Shown here one piece after another: positions 38,401-48,100 of a stretch of DNA of 64,000 nt (positions within the stretch are counted from its first letter, which is position 1; each line of letters opens with the position of its first letter). The notes beneath the pieces were generated by a model that was not told where the DNA came from, ran no database searches, and worked only from the letters and a program-made list of their open reading frames with translations. Both the position numbers and the translations under genes were made by a program. This DNA comes from Nephrocerus scutellatus (taxonomy: Eukaryota; Arthropoda; Insecta; Diptera; Pipunculidae), in the NCBI GenBank assembly GCA_947095585.1, contig OX352761.1, forward strand, positions 112,331,890 through 112,395,889, given 5' to 3'.

Positions 38401-41400
38401 CTTCATCAGTTGTTGGTCAATGATATATAGGGATTTATTACCAACGAAAATCACTGTCGCCAGTCGGATTATAATTTCTCTGCAAAACATATTTGTGTTT
38501 AATTATTAGACAATCAGGTTGGGCTGTTGACTTCTGGGTGTGAGCAAGTGTGTCAAGCTCATAAATCAGACCAAACCGCGACACCACAAATACCACATAC
38601 CTATGTGTGTTACTTAAGTTCACATAATGTGCCGATTTAATTACGTCCACAGATTGGCTTTCATAGAATTTGATTGGTTTCGCTCATTAAAATGGTGCAA
38701 TCTTTGTTACATCCAGACACTAACGATATTCATAAAATAATAATTACGATTATCAAACCAAATGCAGGATTTTGTTATATGTTATTGTTTTATGGCTGAG
38801 AAATAGTATAACAGCTCTTCTAATTCACTCTCAGTCCATAAATTGCTATCGGTTTATCATCGGTAATCAATCAATTAGCCAAAGTATTTATTTGTGCTAA
38901 TATTTTAGTTATATTCGCAGCCATAGTCACTGTGGGTGTAATATGTAAACTGATAATAAACTTCCTGTGGTGGGATAATAAATTTAGGCCTCTGCAATAG
39001 CAATCGATTTTTATTAGTAACTTAATGGAGTGTTTATGGTACTTTATGATGCAAAAAAAAAAAAACATTTCCACCAACTAAGCAGCTTCTACTAGAGCAA
39101 TATTAATAAATCTAAGTTCGTCATATGGTACTACTCCAAATGGAATCAGCAGTGTAATATCATTTATAAAAACCCACCAACGATTGCGATAAATTTTCTA
39201 CTCACGTGACCTTTGGCTATTTAAGATAAAAAAAATCATAATAGACCCAAGAAGTCCTACACAACATAGAGTGTACTACACTTTTACTCGTAGTGCATCA
39301 GTTTTTACACTTCATGAATTTTGCAATGCATATCAATATGTTGCCAATGTGCTCTATGATACGAAATACCAGATTGAAGTTTATTTCGTCAGCAACACAG
39401 CATATATTCAATCGACTCCTACTTCTTTAATTTAATTTTCACTAAATATGCCAATTTATTAAGCTTTGTTTCGGTCATAAACCCCAACGAACAAAAGTTT
39501 TGTTTTCTTTCCACAAAGGCCTTCTCTGTTACATAATTTTTTTGCAACCGAAACCTTTAATTTTAATATGATTTTATATTGCTTTAAAAATTGTTTTTTA
39601 TTGTTATTCCTTAATAATTATATGGATTATTTGAAACTATTGAATTAATAGTGGTTTTAGGCTATTGTTTTAATAGTGTTGCCATTTTGAATTAATCTGA
39701 ATTGCTATAAATTTATAATAGTACTATTATGTTAATAGTAGGGCATATTACTTTAAAATCTTAACAAACTTTATTTCAAAGTAATAATGGTTACTATTAA
39801 ATAAATAGAAAATCTATTAAAAACGCTAGATTAATCGTATGCATACTATTATTTTAATGGTGGGAAATTATTTATTATAAAGTGCCAAATTCGTGTTTAA
39901 TAATATAAAGTGCATATTCACTCAAAGTCCTATAGATTTCAATAAATTGAGAGTACTTTCTTTTAAAAAAAAGTTGTTTTTAACGTTTTAATTTAATTTA
40001 AATTACATTATATATTATGCCGAAGAAAATAATGTATTATGTTTTATAACATACCTATAATCAGTGCATTATCGCTTGTGCCAACTTAAGATTTCCTGAT
40101 TAAAATATAAAATGAAATATTACTTATATATACCTATTTAATATATGCAGTGCTATTACACAGTGATGATTTTGTTTAACAACTTATTTTAAAAAAGTAT
40201 ACTAAATTGTTGGTGGTCACCCACAGCCATCATGAGTGTTAGAGTGTACTAAAATTGCAGGTCTCCGTAACTATCTCTGACTGGTGGAAGTGCGACCAAA
40301 CCACCACGTGGTGGCCGCCGGTAATTTTCGTCCAAATACAAAAAAGTGAAATGATCGGGCTAGTCCCTTCAAAGTAAGGTTGGCGCTAGGCCAAATTACG
40401 GAACCCAGAATCAGTTTCGGATACACTGATGAACGACCACGGCAACAAAAATGGCTAAACGATTGAAGAATTTTCTCATCGAACGTACGTTCACTGTATA
40501 GAGCTTAAGATGCACAGCAGCTAGCCGATACTCTGTCCAAATATAATGCGGAGATCCGTTGGACGAGGAATGGTGTCTTACAAAAATCAAAATATGACAT
40601 ACTTTACAGCTGTCATGCAAGACATCATGTTTTCGGGGTGGGGTTTCAATCCTGCAAAAGAATGAAACCCAGCGTTATGAACGGCTATGCATTCTTCGCG
40701 TGCGGGGCAGATTTAAAAACATAAGCCTCATAAACGTTCACGTACCTACAGAGCATTCCCCAGATGATGAAAAGAAGAATTCTTTGCATCAGTCGAACGG
40801 GAACTCCATGCCTGTCCTCAGTATGATATTAAATTCATTTTGGGGGATATGAATGACCAAATAGGTAGGGACCCAGTATTCAGGCAGCACATTGGCAACC
40901 TTAGCTTACACGAGAACACTAATGACAATGGACAACGAGTCATAGAGATGGCAGCAAGCAATAATATGGTCGTTGCGAGCACGAGGTTTGCGTATCAACA
41001 AAGCCACCTGGGTATCTCCTGATGGAGCCACTCGAAACCAGATAGACCAGATTCGAGTCAACATGGCTGCGTTTCGCAACTACGGTCGATCGAACTCGCC
41101 CTAAATGCAGGAGAGTAAGTCCTGGGGCTGAGATGTCGGGCGTAGAAGAGAAATGGACACGCCTTAAGAATACTGTCATTAGTACTGCTGACTCTATTTT
41201 AGGCAGTAGTCGTAGAGATCGGAACGACTGGTTCAATGACGAAAGAATGTTGCGTACCGAGCAATGCAACAATCTCATAGAACGCAGGCACGCGTTGATG
41301 AATATAAAGAGCTCAAAAGAAATGAAAAAACAGTTCACTGGCAATATAAAGCAGCCTGGGAGAATAATCTCGTTCGTAAAATAGAACAGTACAGAGAGCG

Positions 41401-43396
41401 AGGACCGCACCAGGCGCAGAAGGTCTACCAAAGAATCGGCGGTATGAAGTAATTTATACCGCGTTGCACATACTGCAAAGACAAAGAGGGTAATCTGACC
41501 GCCGATCTTAAAGGCATCTTAGGACGATGGGAAGAGCACTTTCATGAGTTGCTAAATGGCCAGTTAACTTAGGACCTGGAGGCTCCACCAATGACCGAAG
41601 ATCCTACTATGCTGTCGCTACCAAGCATAGACGAAGTTAGCAGAGCGATATATCGGCTCAAAAATAATAATACCCCGCGATCTTATTGTATCTCTGCGGA
41701 GCTAATTAAAACAGGAGGCCCCGCAATACACCAAGCAATTCATAAATGAAATGTAAAATGCTAATATCAACCAATGTACATATATTATTGGCAGGTGGAT
41801 AAAGATTATAAGCTAAAGAACACCTCCCTTTTCCTCAATCGGGGGTGGTAAATGTAAGATGTTAATATCAACCCCATTTACAAATTGATAAGGGTAAGGT
41901 TTAAAAATTTGTAGATGAGTACATATTTTGCAGAGCTTGATGATTTTACCTATAAATCTGGAATAGCAGGTTTGATCAACAGTCCAGAACATAATCTTAT
42001 AAAGGCACAATTTAAATGGCATAAATGTCTCGTATCTCCTTATGATCTTTCAAAAGACTCATCTTTTTTTAACTGGACACAATAAAATTAATTATAATAT
42101 TCGGCGCGACAGACCATTGCGGTCCAAGTCCTAGCTTCTCCCAACCATTTGTGTTGAGCATGTATATTTTTGCACACAAACTGGACACAATAGAGCCCTT
42201 TAACTGTTTTACTAAAATTTTCCTTGCAGATTGCATGTACGTAGCATCAGAACCAGGGGATTACATCTTCAAGAAATACCCCCACTTAGAAACAAACAAC
42301 GAGGAAACTTTACTGGAAATGGCAGACTCAATGACTGTTTGTGGTTTGTACATAATTGGCGAACCTGATACCATTGTTGAGTTAACAATCAAACAATATG
42401 ACGTTAATTGCGAGACTGGGGGGCTAATGGCCGTAAGTAACCTATATGCGTTAATAGAAAATAATAAATTAGGAGGGCAATGGGCTGGCTAACATTTTTG
42501 TTGCTATTCATTTTATTCGCTCTGTAGTTTGTTGATGGATGGGAACTGAACGGTGAGTACTTTCCCGGCGAAAAGGATCATCATCGATTGATTGGCGATA
42601 GAGTGATTGAGTTCTGCAACAATTACAATCTGTGGTAATTTATCTATAGCGTTAAATAGTAATAAATATCTATATAAACACAATGCACTACAGGCCAGCA
42701 GTTAGCAATAAAAAATTCTTCCGGACAAATCAAAATGCCGCTTTGTTGCAGTATAGAATTCCCAAAAGAGGATCGTTCATCGCCAATGTACAGTTCCATA
42801 AGATTACTCAACGTATGTTCTGCAAAGAATTATATGAGTTATTCTTGTTACTACATACAGCATGTCATTTCAATTACAGCTTGCAACATTCTAGTCCATG
42901 ATACATCGGCAATTTATCATTTGGCAAATTTCGGTCATCACAGGAATTGCACTTTGTCAGCATTGTTCCCTGCTGTAGTGTCGTTGGCCAATCTGAAAAT
43001 TGGCGGTAAGACTATGCGACAGGACAAGGTTAACTATGACGTAAGGAAAATTATTGGTCGATCACTGGTTATTCGTCTAAACATTACAACATTTTACAGT
43101 GCTCTTTACCCGATGATCGACTTGAAATTGGCGGCACTTCGGGACTGGATTCGTTAGGTATGGAAAAAGCCAGCAATGTCTGCGGATATTCGGAAGAGCA
43201 AGGTTCGTTGTGTTTTTTTTTCTTTTTCCTTATTTATAATTTTTACACCTGACCAGGTCCGGAACAAGCAATTTTTTGCGGAGTCACAAACGTTCGACTC
43301 ATTTCGTCTGGCAGGTATCAAAATCTGGTGAAGATTGCTATAAGAAAAGCTGATGAGAACGATTTGGAAATTGCAACGTTGATTTGTCCATTATAA
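17418..43396 (+). CDS. CRHBP: Corticotropin-releasing-factor-binding protein (CRHBP) homologue, eight exons
   Basis: A secreted protein; the vertebrate member binds and sequesters CRF-type peptides, so the insect partner may be a DH44-like hormone (inference). Inferred exons: 17418-17471, 32733-32799, 42230-42432, 42528-42634, 42694-42812, 42880-43040, 43100-43202, 43257-43396, in total 954 nt or 317 aa (human about 322). All joins keep frame; codons split across junctions give D, W, P and G where the family expects them. Exon 1 is a signal peptide. Exons 3-8 carry ten cysteines at the spacing of the human protein, plus near-matches such as FVDGWELNGEYFPG, PCNILVHDT, GHHRNCTLSALFP, EIGGTSGLD and RLISSGRYQN. 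Introns 1 and 2 are 15.3 and 9.4 kb and carry transposons. Exons 1 and 2 are less certain than 3-8. Poly(A) signal AATAAA at about 43412. Confidence 0.92.
17472..18290. other. CRHBP intron 1, nothing recognised
   Basis: AT-rich intronic sequence without recognisable elements. Confidence 0.4.
18300..19365 (-). mobile_element. Tc1-like transposase relic
   Basis: Minus strand. 18571-18305 carries LMQDNARPHIARCF and LPAMSPDMNPIE, the second and third catalytic blocks of a DD34E transposase. 19365-18790, with frame corrections, reads like the N-terminal and first catalytic part (RLHQDLTDADW, FSRGSVMVWAGIS). A second repeat at 18575-18790 separates the halves. Dead. Confidence 0.8.
18575..18790 (+). 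mobile_element. Short non-autonomous element nested in the Tc1 relic
   Basis: About 215 bp ending ACTATCCATTTGGTGAGCTG, homologous in reverse orientation to 22595-22905. Shared blocks are TCGGCTTCTAC, ATTTGATG and GCTTGCGATGG. Its position inside the coding part of the Tc1 transposase shows a later insertion. Confidence 0.7.
19425..19495 (+). mobile_element. SINE fragment with B box
   Basis: GTTCGAATCCCAGAAAAATA (19463-19482) contains a canonical pol III B box and is followed by sequence like that after the B box at 31480-31510. The A-box half is degraded. Confidence 0.45.
19825..20440 (-). mobile_element. Mariner (DD34D type) fragment
   Basis: Minus-strand frames carry HHPPYSPDLAAGDYFLFANL and, after a shift at about 19975, EGIKQLEKRWTKCIQLKGDY, the C-terminus of irritans/mauritiana-like mariners. 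Degenerate N-terminal sequence continues to about 20430. The right end has a TIR-like GGGTCAATAAGTCCGTGACT. Dead. Confidence 0.85.
20440..20888 (-). mobile_element. CR1/jockey-like LINE 3' end, second copy
   Basis: Minus-strand frames share SLEHRRNDSCLSLFYRLFH, LNRNTRAS and FRDSFFSRT with the 34.4-kb and 13.2-kb copies. 5'-truncated and frameshifted. Confidence 0.75.
20930..21370 (-). mobile_element. Jockey-type reverse-transcriptase fragment
   Basis: Minus-strand readings give LTSYITDRYLRVK, then in another frame VPQGIVLGPILY and TGDLPIPN, the usual order around the VPQG box of jockey elements. Short and heavily mutated. Confidence 0.7.
21375..22590. other. CRHBP intron 1, nothing recognised
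   Basis: No domain or repeat identified; open frames under 71 aa. Confidence 0.4.
22595..22905 (-). mobile_element. Second copy of the short non-autonomous element
   Basis: Reverse-oriented homologue of 18575-18790, with TCAGCTCACCATATGGATAG at one end. It has an extra T-rich tract at about 22674-22707 and a 64-residue open frame on the minus strand with no recognised domain. Confidence 0.65.
22910..23295. other. CRHBP intron 1, nothing recognised
   Basis: No gene or repeat recognised. Confidence 0.35.
23300..24950 (-). mobile_element. Irritans-like mariner relic split by satellite repeat
   Basis: On the minus strand, 24850-24115 reads, with shifts, like the N-terminal half (KERPGRPADVVT, MILADHRATVREV, RRVATVDET). 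23760-23310 reads like the C-terminal half of the same family. About 350 bp of unrelated repeat (23760-24110) lies between. Stops are frequent. Confidence 0.7.
23760..24110 (+). repeat. Dispersed satellite-like repeat, copy 1
   Basis: Contains CTGAAATTTTGTGAGCGGCT, CTTTTTAACCACCTTCCAC and GTGTGTCGCGTGTGA-like blocks shared with the array at 36440-37145 and with 28405-28560 and 58735-59000. It interrupts a mariner. Confidence 0.75.
24955..28400. other. CRHBP intron 1, mostly unassigned
   Basis: No gene seen. Two small items stand out: a perfect 9-bp inverted repeat TGGTCAGGG/CCCTGACCA with a 14-nt loop at about 26571-26602, and a tRNA-SINE head remnant GGACGCCGTGGCTCA on the minus strand at about 26912-26898. 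Open frames (61-103 aa) lack domains. Confidence 0.4.
28405..28560 (+). repeat. Dispersed satellite-like repeat, copy 2
   Basis: One diverged unit: TTGACTTCTTTGAGAACCTT, ACACGACCTAGAGAGC, TTTCTGAGA and a CGTGTGACACGTGTCGC block, in the same order as the 36.4-kb array. Confidence 0.65.
29285..29815 (-). mobile_element. Mariner-like transposase fragment
   Basis: Minus strand 29767-29474 carries EGVIGPYFF and VISRRGTVN. Continuing, with stops, it gives PHRSCGLTPLAFF, the same family as the elements at 14790-15973 and 62870-63437. Dead. A TIR-like TTGAAAAACCCTATA lies at 30293-30307 and may be its end. Confidence 0.7.
29880..30145 (+). mobile_element. MITE with CAAACYATACCC ends, copy 1
   Basis: About 260 bp from CAAAACTGTACCC to GGGTATGGTTTGTGCAAATG, an imperfect terminal inversion. 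The internal TTTTGTAACCGACACT block is shared, inverted, with 43885-44185. Confidence 0.65.
30310..31420. other. CRHBP intron 1, nothing recognised
   Basis: AT-rich; no gene or repeat recognised. Confidence 0.4.
31425..31520 (+). mobile_element. tRNA-derived SINE fragment
   Basis: GGCCGCAGTGGCTCCAGTTG begins a tRNA-like head. A degraded B box (GTTAGAATTCC) and an AGAAAAATACTGACATGAGG tail follow, similar to 19463-19495. Confidence 0.5.
31525..32730. other. CRHBP intron 1, 3' part, nothing recognised
   Basis: AT-rich, ending in the pyrimidine-rich acceptor tract of exon 2. Confidence 0.4.
32733..32799 (+). CDS. CRHBP: CRHBP exon 2
   Basis: 67 nt between a strong acceptor (TTTATTTTCAG) and donor G|GTAAAT. 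It reads AWPPLRNTLEMIPSEHKAHT then IS in phase 0 and leaves one base, which with AT of exon 3 makes the Asp before the first conserved Cys. No stop in this frame. Evidence is phase and total length; the sequence itself is not conserved enough to recognise. Confidence 0.65.
32820..34745 (+). mobile_element. CR1/jockey-like LINE, 5'-truncated
   Basis: Frames in series read HLRQVKFAYDQKLK, FAGPDGISPLVLKRC and SWKTAFVQPIPKKG (33093-33467), then DISKAFDRVWHQAL and SYLLNRSIQVVLDG (33511-33804), GYVLSPTLFVIFINDL and FADDSTLSF (33746-33967), and the C-terminus FRDSFFSRTTRMWNSLPSS (34414-34690). At least four frame breaks. It starts only about 20 bp after the donor of CRHBP exon 2. Confidence 0.88.
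34750..35075 (-). mobile_element. LINE C-terminal fragment (8.4-kb family)
   Basis: Reverse complement of the 10380-10625 region of the larger LINE, with the order of GGTCCGATCC, CAGTCCCGATTTCGAG and TTTGGCATCCCTAAACTCTG retained. Confidence 0.7.
35080..36335. other. CRHBP intron 2, nothing recognised
   Basis: AT-rich. Contains an 11-G run at 36206-36216. Confidence 0.4.
36340..36425 (+). repeat. CGGCGCGACAGACC dispersed repeat, copy 1
   Basis: AATATTCGGCGCGACAGACC, GCGGTCCAA, CCTAGCTTCTC and GCATGTATATTTTTG recur in the same order at 42090-42180. The head recurs on the minus strand at about 50970-51003 and about 51210-51245. Confidence 0.7.
36440..37145 (+). repeat. Satellite-like tandem array, ~160-175 bp unit
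   Basis: Four to five diverged units. The landmark ATTTTGTGAGCAGCTCA recurs at about 36449, 36625, 36798 and 36960 (spacing about 176, 173 and 162 bp). Each unit also has TTTCTGAGATCC, a GTGTGACG/GTGATGCGTG-rich part, GAAATAGG and CTTTTTAACCACCTTTCACAC. Single copies lie at 23760, 28405 and 58735. Confidence 0.85.
37300..37731 (+). mobile_element. Non-autonomous Helitron
   Basis: It begins TCTATACTAATATTTTAAA, close to the usual 5' end of insect Helitrons, preceded by A (37299). It ends CTAG (37728-37731), followed by T (37732), as expected for insertion between A and T. A hairpin TAACGC/GCGTTA (37710-37723) lies 4 nt before CTAG. A GTTTGTTTGTCTGTCTGTTT run follows the 5' end. 432 bp, no coding content. 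Confidence 0.78.
37735..40250. other. CRHBP intron 2, nothing recognised
   Basis: AT-rich; short open frames without domains. No repeats recognised. Confidence 0.4.
40255..41745 (+). mobile_element. LINE 5' half (8.4-kb family)
   Basis: It starts with CCACGTGGTGGCCGCCGGTA, as the 8.4-kb copy does. The endonuclease region contains INVHVPT and GDMNDQIGRD (40840-41022), then NQIDQIRVNM. It then runs into the linker before reverse transcriptase and stops abruptly at about 41740. Many stops. It lacks the SINE found in the first copy. Confidence 0.85.
41752..41872 (+). repeat. Short direct duplication upstream of CRHBP exon 3
   Basis: AAATGTAAAATGCTAATATC (41752) and AAATGTAAGATGTTAATATC (41849), about 97 bp apart. 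Intronic. Confidence 0.6.
42090..42185 (+). repeat. CGGCGCGACAGACC dispersed repeat, copy 2
   Basis: Near-identical to 36340-36425; it ends about 45 bp before CRHBP exon 3. Confidence 0.7.
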
Positions 43397-43419
43397 ATTA
43401 ATAAGTATTTAAATAAATT

Positions 43420-43875
43420 TAAGAAAACACTAAAAATATAAATTGAATTGCATAAATGAGTACTCCCAATGTTCCTCAAATGTATATTTTAATTATTCAA
43501 AAATAAACCATAACATGAAAAAAAAAACTCAATATAGATTCTTAGGCTATAATTCCCAGGAAACATGGTTTGCGCAAATTTTATAAAATAAATTCACTTA
43601 TTTATATATTTTTAAACTAATATTTATTTATTTAACTTTAACTATAATTGCATAAAAGTAGAAATCATGAATCTTTTTATGACTCGTTAATATTGTAAAT
43701 ATACACGCCTAAAATATAGATAATTGCTACAAATTATATATTAACCAAAAGATATTTTATTGTTAAATTAAAGATTTAATTAAACAGCAAACTTAATGTC
43801 AAACTTTAAACAATTTAGTATAAATTATTATATTGATGAAAGTAGGAAATTGTGTTTTTTCTTCTCTAATGCCTC
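43420..43875. other. CRHBP 3' flank, AT-rich
   Basis: Strongly AT-rich. Contains possible poly(A) signals (AATAAA at about 43503) but nothing else recognised. Confidence 0.4.
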
Positions 43876-43884
43876 TTTCGATTA

Positions 43885-44185
43885 GTTCAAACCATACTCG
43901 GAACTATACCCACGTGTAAGTAGTCAAAGTGACAGGGTTTTTCGTGGTGAATGCTTTGCAAATAGAACGCCAAACCGAAACCAAATTTGACAATAACAAG
44001 AAACGGATAAATTAGTCTTCTTGCAATCTCTTCGCCATCTTCCTGAGTAAACGAAACCATACCCGTCGAATGCCGACGGGTAGCAAAGTTACAGTGTCGG
44101 TTACAAAACGTTGCAAATAAAACGCAAAATCAAACCTTACCCCGGGTATAGTTTGCAAACGAAAACCACGAGAGAGACATCTCAA
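43885..44185 (-). mobile_element. MITE with CAAACYATACCC ends, copy 2
   Basis: Runs from CAAACCATACTCGGAACTAT to CCCCGGGTATAGTTTGCAAA, an imperfect terminal inversion. Its interior is the reverse complement of 29880-30145 (AGTGTCGGTTACAAAACGTT). Confidence 0.7.
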
Positions 44186-44189
44186 CTCT

Positions 44190-47100
44190 ACCCTGCAAAT
44201 CAAAAGAGCTATAAAATTCCATATACATATTGTAAATAACATTGCTTGACGAAAAATCACGGAAGTCGGCGAATTAAGCATTGAGCAATAAGTTGCCGAA
44301 AAGAATTCTCTCAGGCGATTTAAGTGCGTCTTCTGAAACCTACGGCAAGTTACCGGAACTGCTAATACAGATTGTTAAAGACAATATGCTCCCATGGATA
44401 GTTAAAAAAGAAGAATGTTAGTTGCATTTAATGGGTAAGTAAGATAAAATATGTTTTGATGTTTTTCTACAATAAAAGTATTATTCAAATGGTACAATAA
44501 AAAGCTATTTTAAAAGAGTTTTTCGCAAGAGAGAACTGATCCTATTCTAATAAGTATAAATTCATCTCCCCTTGATTAAAGCAGCCGAAAACAGCATAAA
44601 GCCAACAAAGCGTGTATAGCTTACTTAAAGCCAACACCAGCCTTCTATACTCTGTTAAGTAATAAGCCAAGAATCTGACCTTCACGTAATTCCACTGCCA
44701 GGTGCTTTTTTATAAGACACTGGTCGTACCAGCACTTAAATAAGATCCCAACGAAAGCGAAGCCTCCACTAGAAAGTTATTGTAATAGAGCTTAGGGTTC
44801 CAAACTAGACGGCATAAGCAGGAAATTAACATACACTGTCTTCCATTATGCTGGCAAATTACACTTAACATCAATTGCTCTTGTTGTATGTAGTTATTTT
44901 TCTCTTCAAAATCTAAATATTTCGTTTCGTTTATCTTCTGCGAACAAGTACTTAATTGTACGCATACTGAAAGATACCTACTATTTCAAATAAATCAACG
45001 CATAACCCTGTTGTTAGGGGTAACGTATCACCAATAGGGTTAATAATGAGTTGTTACTTAATTAGTCACCCCCTTTTTACATACACACACACACTTTTAC
45101 TAGTATATGATGGGTATTCAATTACATTTTTCTCGTTAATTGTATAATATCATCAAAAAATGGTTGCCACAGCAAAACATCCTAACTAATTATTTTTACT
45201 GTAGACGGTTTCTGTATTATTTTTAACTATTTTGTTTGCAATTTAACGAAATTCCAATTAATTCAAATTAAAACTGAACTGATTTTCAAAAGCCACGTAT
45301 ATACGTATGTAACAAAAGGAAAATCCACCTGCAACCCTTTTAATTTTCTATTTGCGAGTTATACTTTTTACCCCTGTAGCAGTTTCTTCAATCCCAAAAC
45401 GATACTGTTGAACTGTTTTTATGCTTCTTGCAATGATTAGTTGGATGGATGGATATTTGTTTGGAGTTTGGATTATTTTAATTATACCATTATACCGGTA
45501 CCTATGTATTGAAATTTTATTAATGAGATGCAATGCTCCTTCAAGGAGTGTGTTTCTTTGCCACAATGAAAGTATATGTGTAATATCATCGTATTTTTTT
45601 AATTGATTGAGTGTTGTTTAATTAGACATTTGCTTGAAAACTTAAAAAATAAAGATGCAATTTTAGAAAAATATATAAACGAAATGTAATATATTACTAA
45701 GAACAAGTATATGTTTAGAAAGAATACGTTAAATGTCGAATGTTGGTCTGCTCCGTTGGTGCTTGAGCGAACGTTGTTCATTTATGATTACATAATTAAA
45801 CATAAATTTGTTATTATGATCCAATAGTCGAAATAGCTAAATCCCTTTAACCCATCATAATCTATTTTCTGTCGATTAATTATTTTTACCAATAGGTACA
45901 AATATGCTGCGAGTCAGTTGTGTTTGATATTAGACCACTCATCTATGAACAAAAGATACTTTTTCAGAATAATAATATTTCTTCCATGCAATTCCAAAAA
46001 AAAACTTGTTCGATAACAAATCATATCCAGTTATACACGTATTTGTTTAGGAAAATTGTGCAAAAGTAGTAAGTAATTCACATGGCATTCTGCAGGATCT
46101 TGGGGCTTACTAAGAAGAGTATTTTCTGAAAATTCCCCACTTCTAATTGATAGGCTACCCTAGCAATTAAGACGCTAAAAACATGGGACTATCTCTGGAA
46201 TAGGAGTTAGTAGAAATTTGGTTAATATCTTGAATAACCCAGAACTTAAATTTCTACATGTTCTAAGAACAATATTTGTTATTTAGGGCCGTTATATTCT
46301 CCAAAATAAAAGTTTAAAAAACGGATTTTACTTCAAATATGACAGATATGGCGGCTCTATGACGGTCGTCGGTAGTCGTCAATTCCTTATGTGTTATATA
46401 TGTAACGCCCTATTTCATCCTGTAGTACCCGCCTTACCCGATTCGGTGGATATGACGTTTTCCTCTTTATTCCCTTCACTACCTCAATATCAACCCATAG
46501 ATAACTTGTGCTGGTTCGATGTAAAACTCTATTAAAATATCTATAGTACATGACCCTCGCTTCACTGCGTCTTTATGATTTGATTAATAATGCACTGTCC
46601 TTTGTGAAACAAATGGCTTCCTATAATGTTTAAACCTAAAACTCTTATTATGATTCAATAGCCGAAATAGCTAATTAACTTTAATCCATCTAAAATTCAC
46701 GATCAGATTTCACGTCTAACTCTAATACCCCTGTTATCCATTATATGAATCTATCCATTGGTAATGGATATTGGTAAATCAACTAAAAAATCGTCCACAC
46801 ACATTGCGTCACCTTTTGTTATACCAACATTTCGCGAATTTACCGTTTCATCGTAGATCGATCTATCTGTTATATATATCTGCTAATATATCTGGCCTCA
46901 TATGTCAAGTACAATAACTCTTCCATGTAATTTTATCAACCTACGAATAGCATTGGTCCTATTCCCAACACATGTATAAACTCCATACTCTCAATTATCG
47001 CCCATAGCTCCTTTAACAATTTTTCCTCGGAATATTTGTAAACGTATCCACTATATATACCCTTATAAATTAACTAGCCGATCGCGGGCGCTTCGCTACC

Positions 47101-47525
47101 CGCACACAAAAACTTATGCGTTCCTGTTACCACAGTGGGGTGGGTGTGTACTAAGCCTTAAACCAAATATAATAAATACCTAGATGTTTTACACTTATGA
47201 ACAGATGCTAAGTTTACAAAATTATTTTCTGTATTTACAAGCCATCTATTAAATTTGTGCATGATGTTAGCATTATGGTATGGCACATTCTTGTAAGTCT
47301 CCGTTGAATTTTCCTCTCTCTCCCGTTACTAAGAGTTTCCAGTAGGTGTGTTCCCTAGTGTAGAATCCGTATTTAAGAACAGTAACGACCACAGTATTGT
47401 ATGTATACCAAAGCTTTTATGTTTTTGAATTTTAATTGTCTTCACAATTTATAGTAAGCTTTGTTGGCTTTAATTAACCGAAAGCGTGTTTCCGGCTTAA
47501 TAATGATATATAATGATAAATACGA
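44190..47525. other. Intergenic between CRHBP and sphingomyelinase, unassigned
   Basis: No gene. A 45-bp motif TATTATGATCCAATAGTCGA at about 45813 recurs diverged at about 46647. A GC-rich patch CCGATCGCGGGCGCTTCGCT at about 47079-47098 looks like the edge of an unknown element. Confidence 0.4.
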
Positions 47526-47529
47526 AACC

Positions 47530-47965
47530 AGAAACAATCGACCCGATCATCATATTTGGCTTTACAACCTGGGTCCGATCCCATCCTCCCGCAAAAAATA
47601 TCTCTCCAATGGTCCCGATTTCGAACCGATGTCATCCTGTTTGGCATCCATAAACTCTGGGCGTCCTGGTCTACACTATATCCTTCCAGCGTAGGCTTTG
47701 CCATAAATCCTACCGCAAAGGACTTTCTAAGCATGATTCTCTTTACTCATGCGAGCTTGGTTTTCTGCCCACCGGAGCTTTCCGAGCTTAATCCTCTCAT
47801 GATGTCGACATCGCGATAACGCTCGTAGATCTCATCATTATAGAGTCTCCAGAATTGTCCTTCCTCACATACGAGGCTAACAATTCTCCGTAAGACTTTT
47901 CTCTCGGCTAAGAGTTCAGAATGCTTATTGCTAAGCACCCAAATGTCGCGAATTAAGACGCACGA
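47530..47965 (-). mobile_element. LINE C-terminal fragment (8.4-kb family)
   Basis: Reverse complement of about 10270-10625 of the larger LINE. The minus-strand frame reads YSVDQDAQSLWMPNRMTS and RNRDHWRDI, and the other half reads WRLYNDEIYERYRDVDI. About 100 bp before the 3' end of the sphingomyelinase gene, on the same strand. Confidence 0.85.
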
Positions 47966-48100
47966 TGCCTCTGCATCTTTTTCAATAAACGATAAGTCTA
48001 ATATTACCAATTTAAAACAAACAAAGATCGTTTTTAAACCAAATATTTTATATTAATTTACAACCTTAATGTAAGGGTAAGTTCAATTAGACAGTTGATT

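Noticed and set aside
40940..41431. 163-aa minus-strand frame
   Set aside because: Antisense to LINE endonuclease sequence; no own signature.
42735..43157. 140-aa single frame as one CRHBP exon
   Set aside because: It only matches the family from the Pro-Cys-Asn onward; an intron 42813-42879 and a second one 43041-43099 restore homology on both sides.
44012..44281. 89-aa minus-strand frame
   Set aside because: Lies within and just beyond the MITE at 43885-44185; not conserved in the other copy.
44300..44420. Possible exon reading KLPELLIQIVKDNMLPWIVK
   Set aside because: Protein-like for about 25 codons, but without start, clean splice sites or recognised family.
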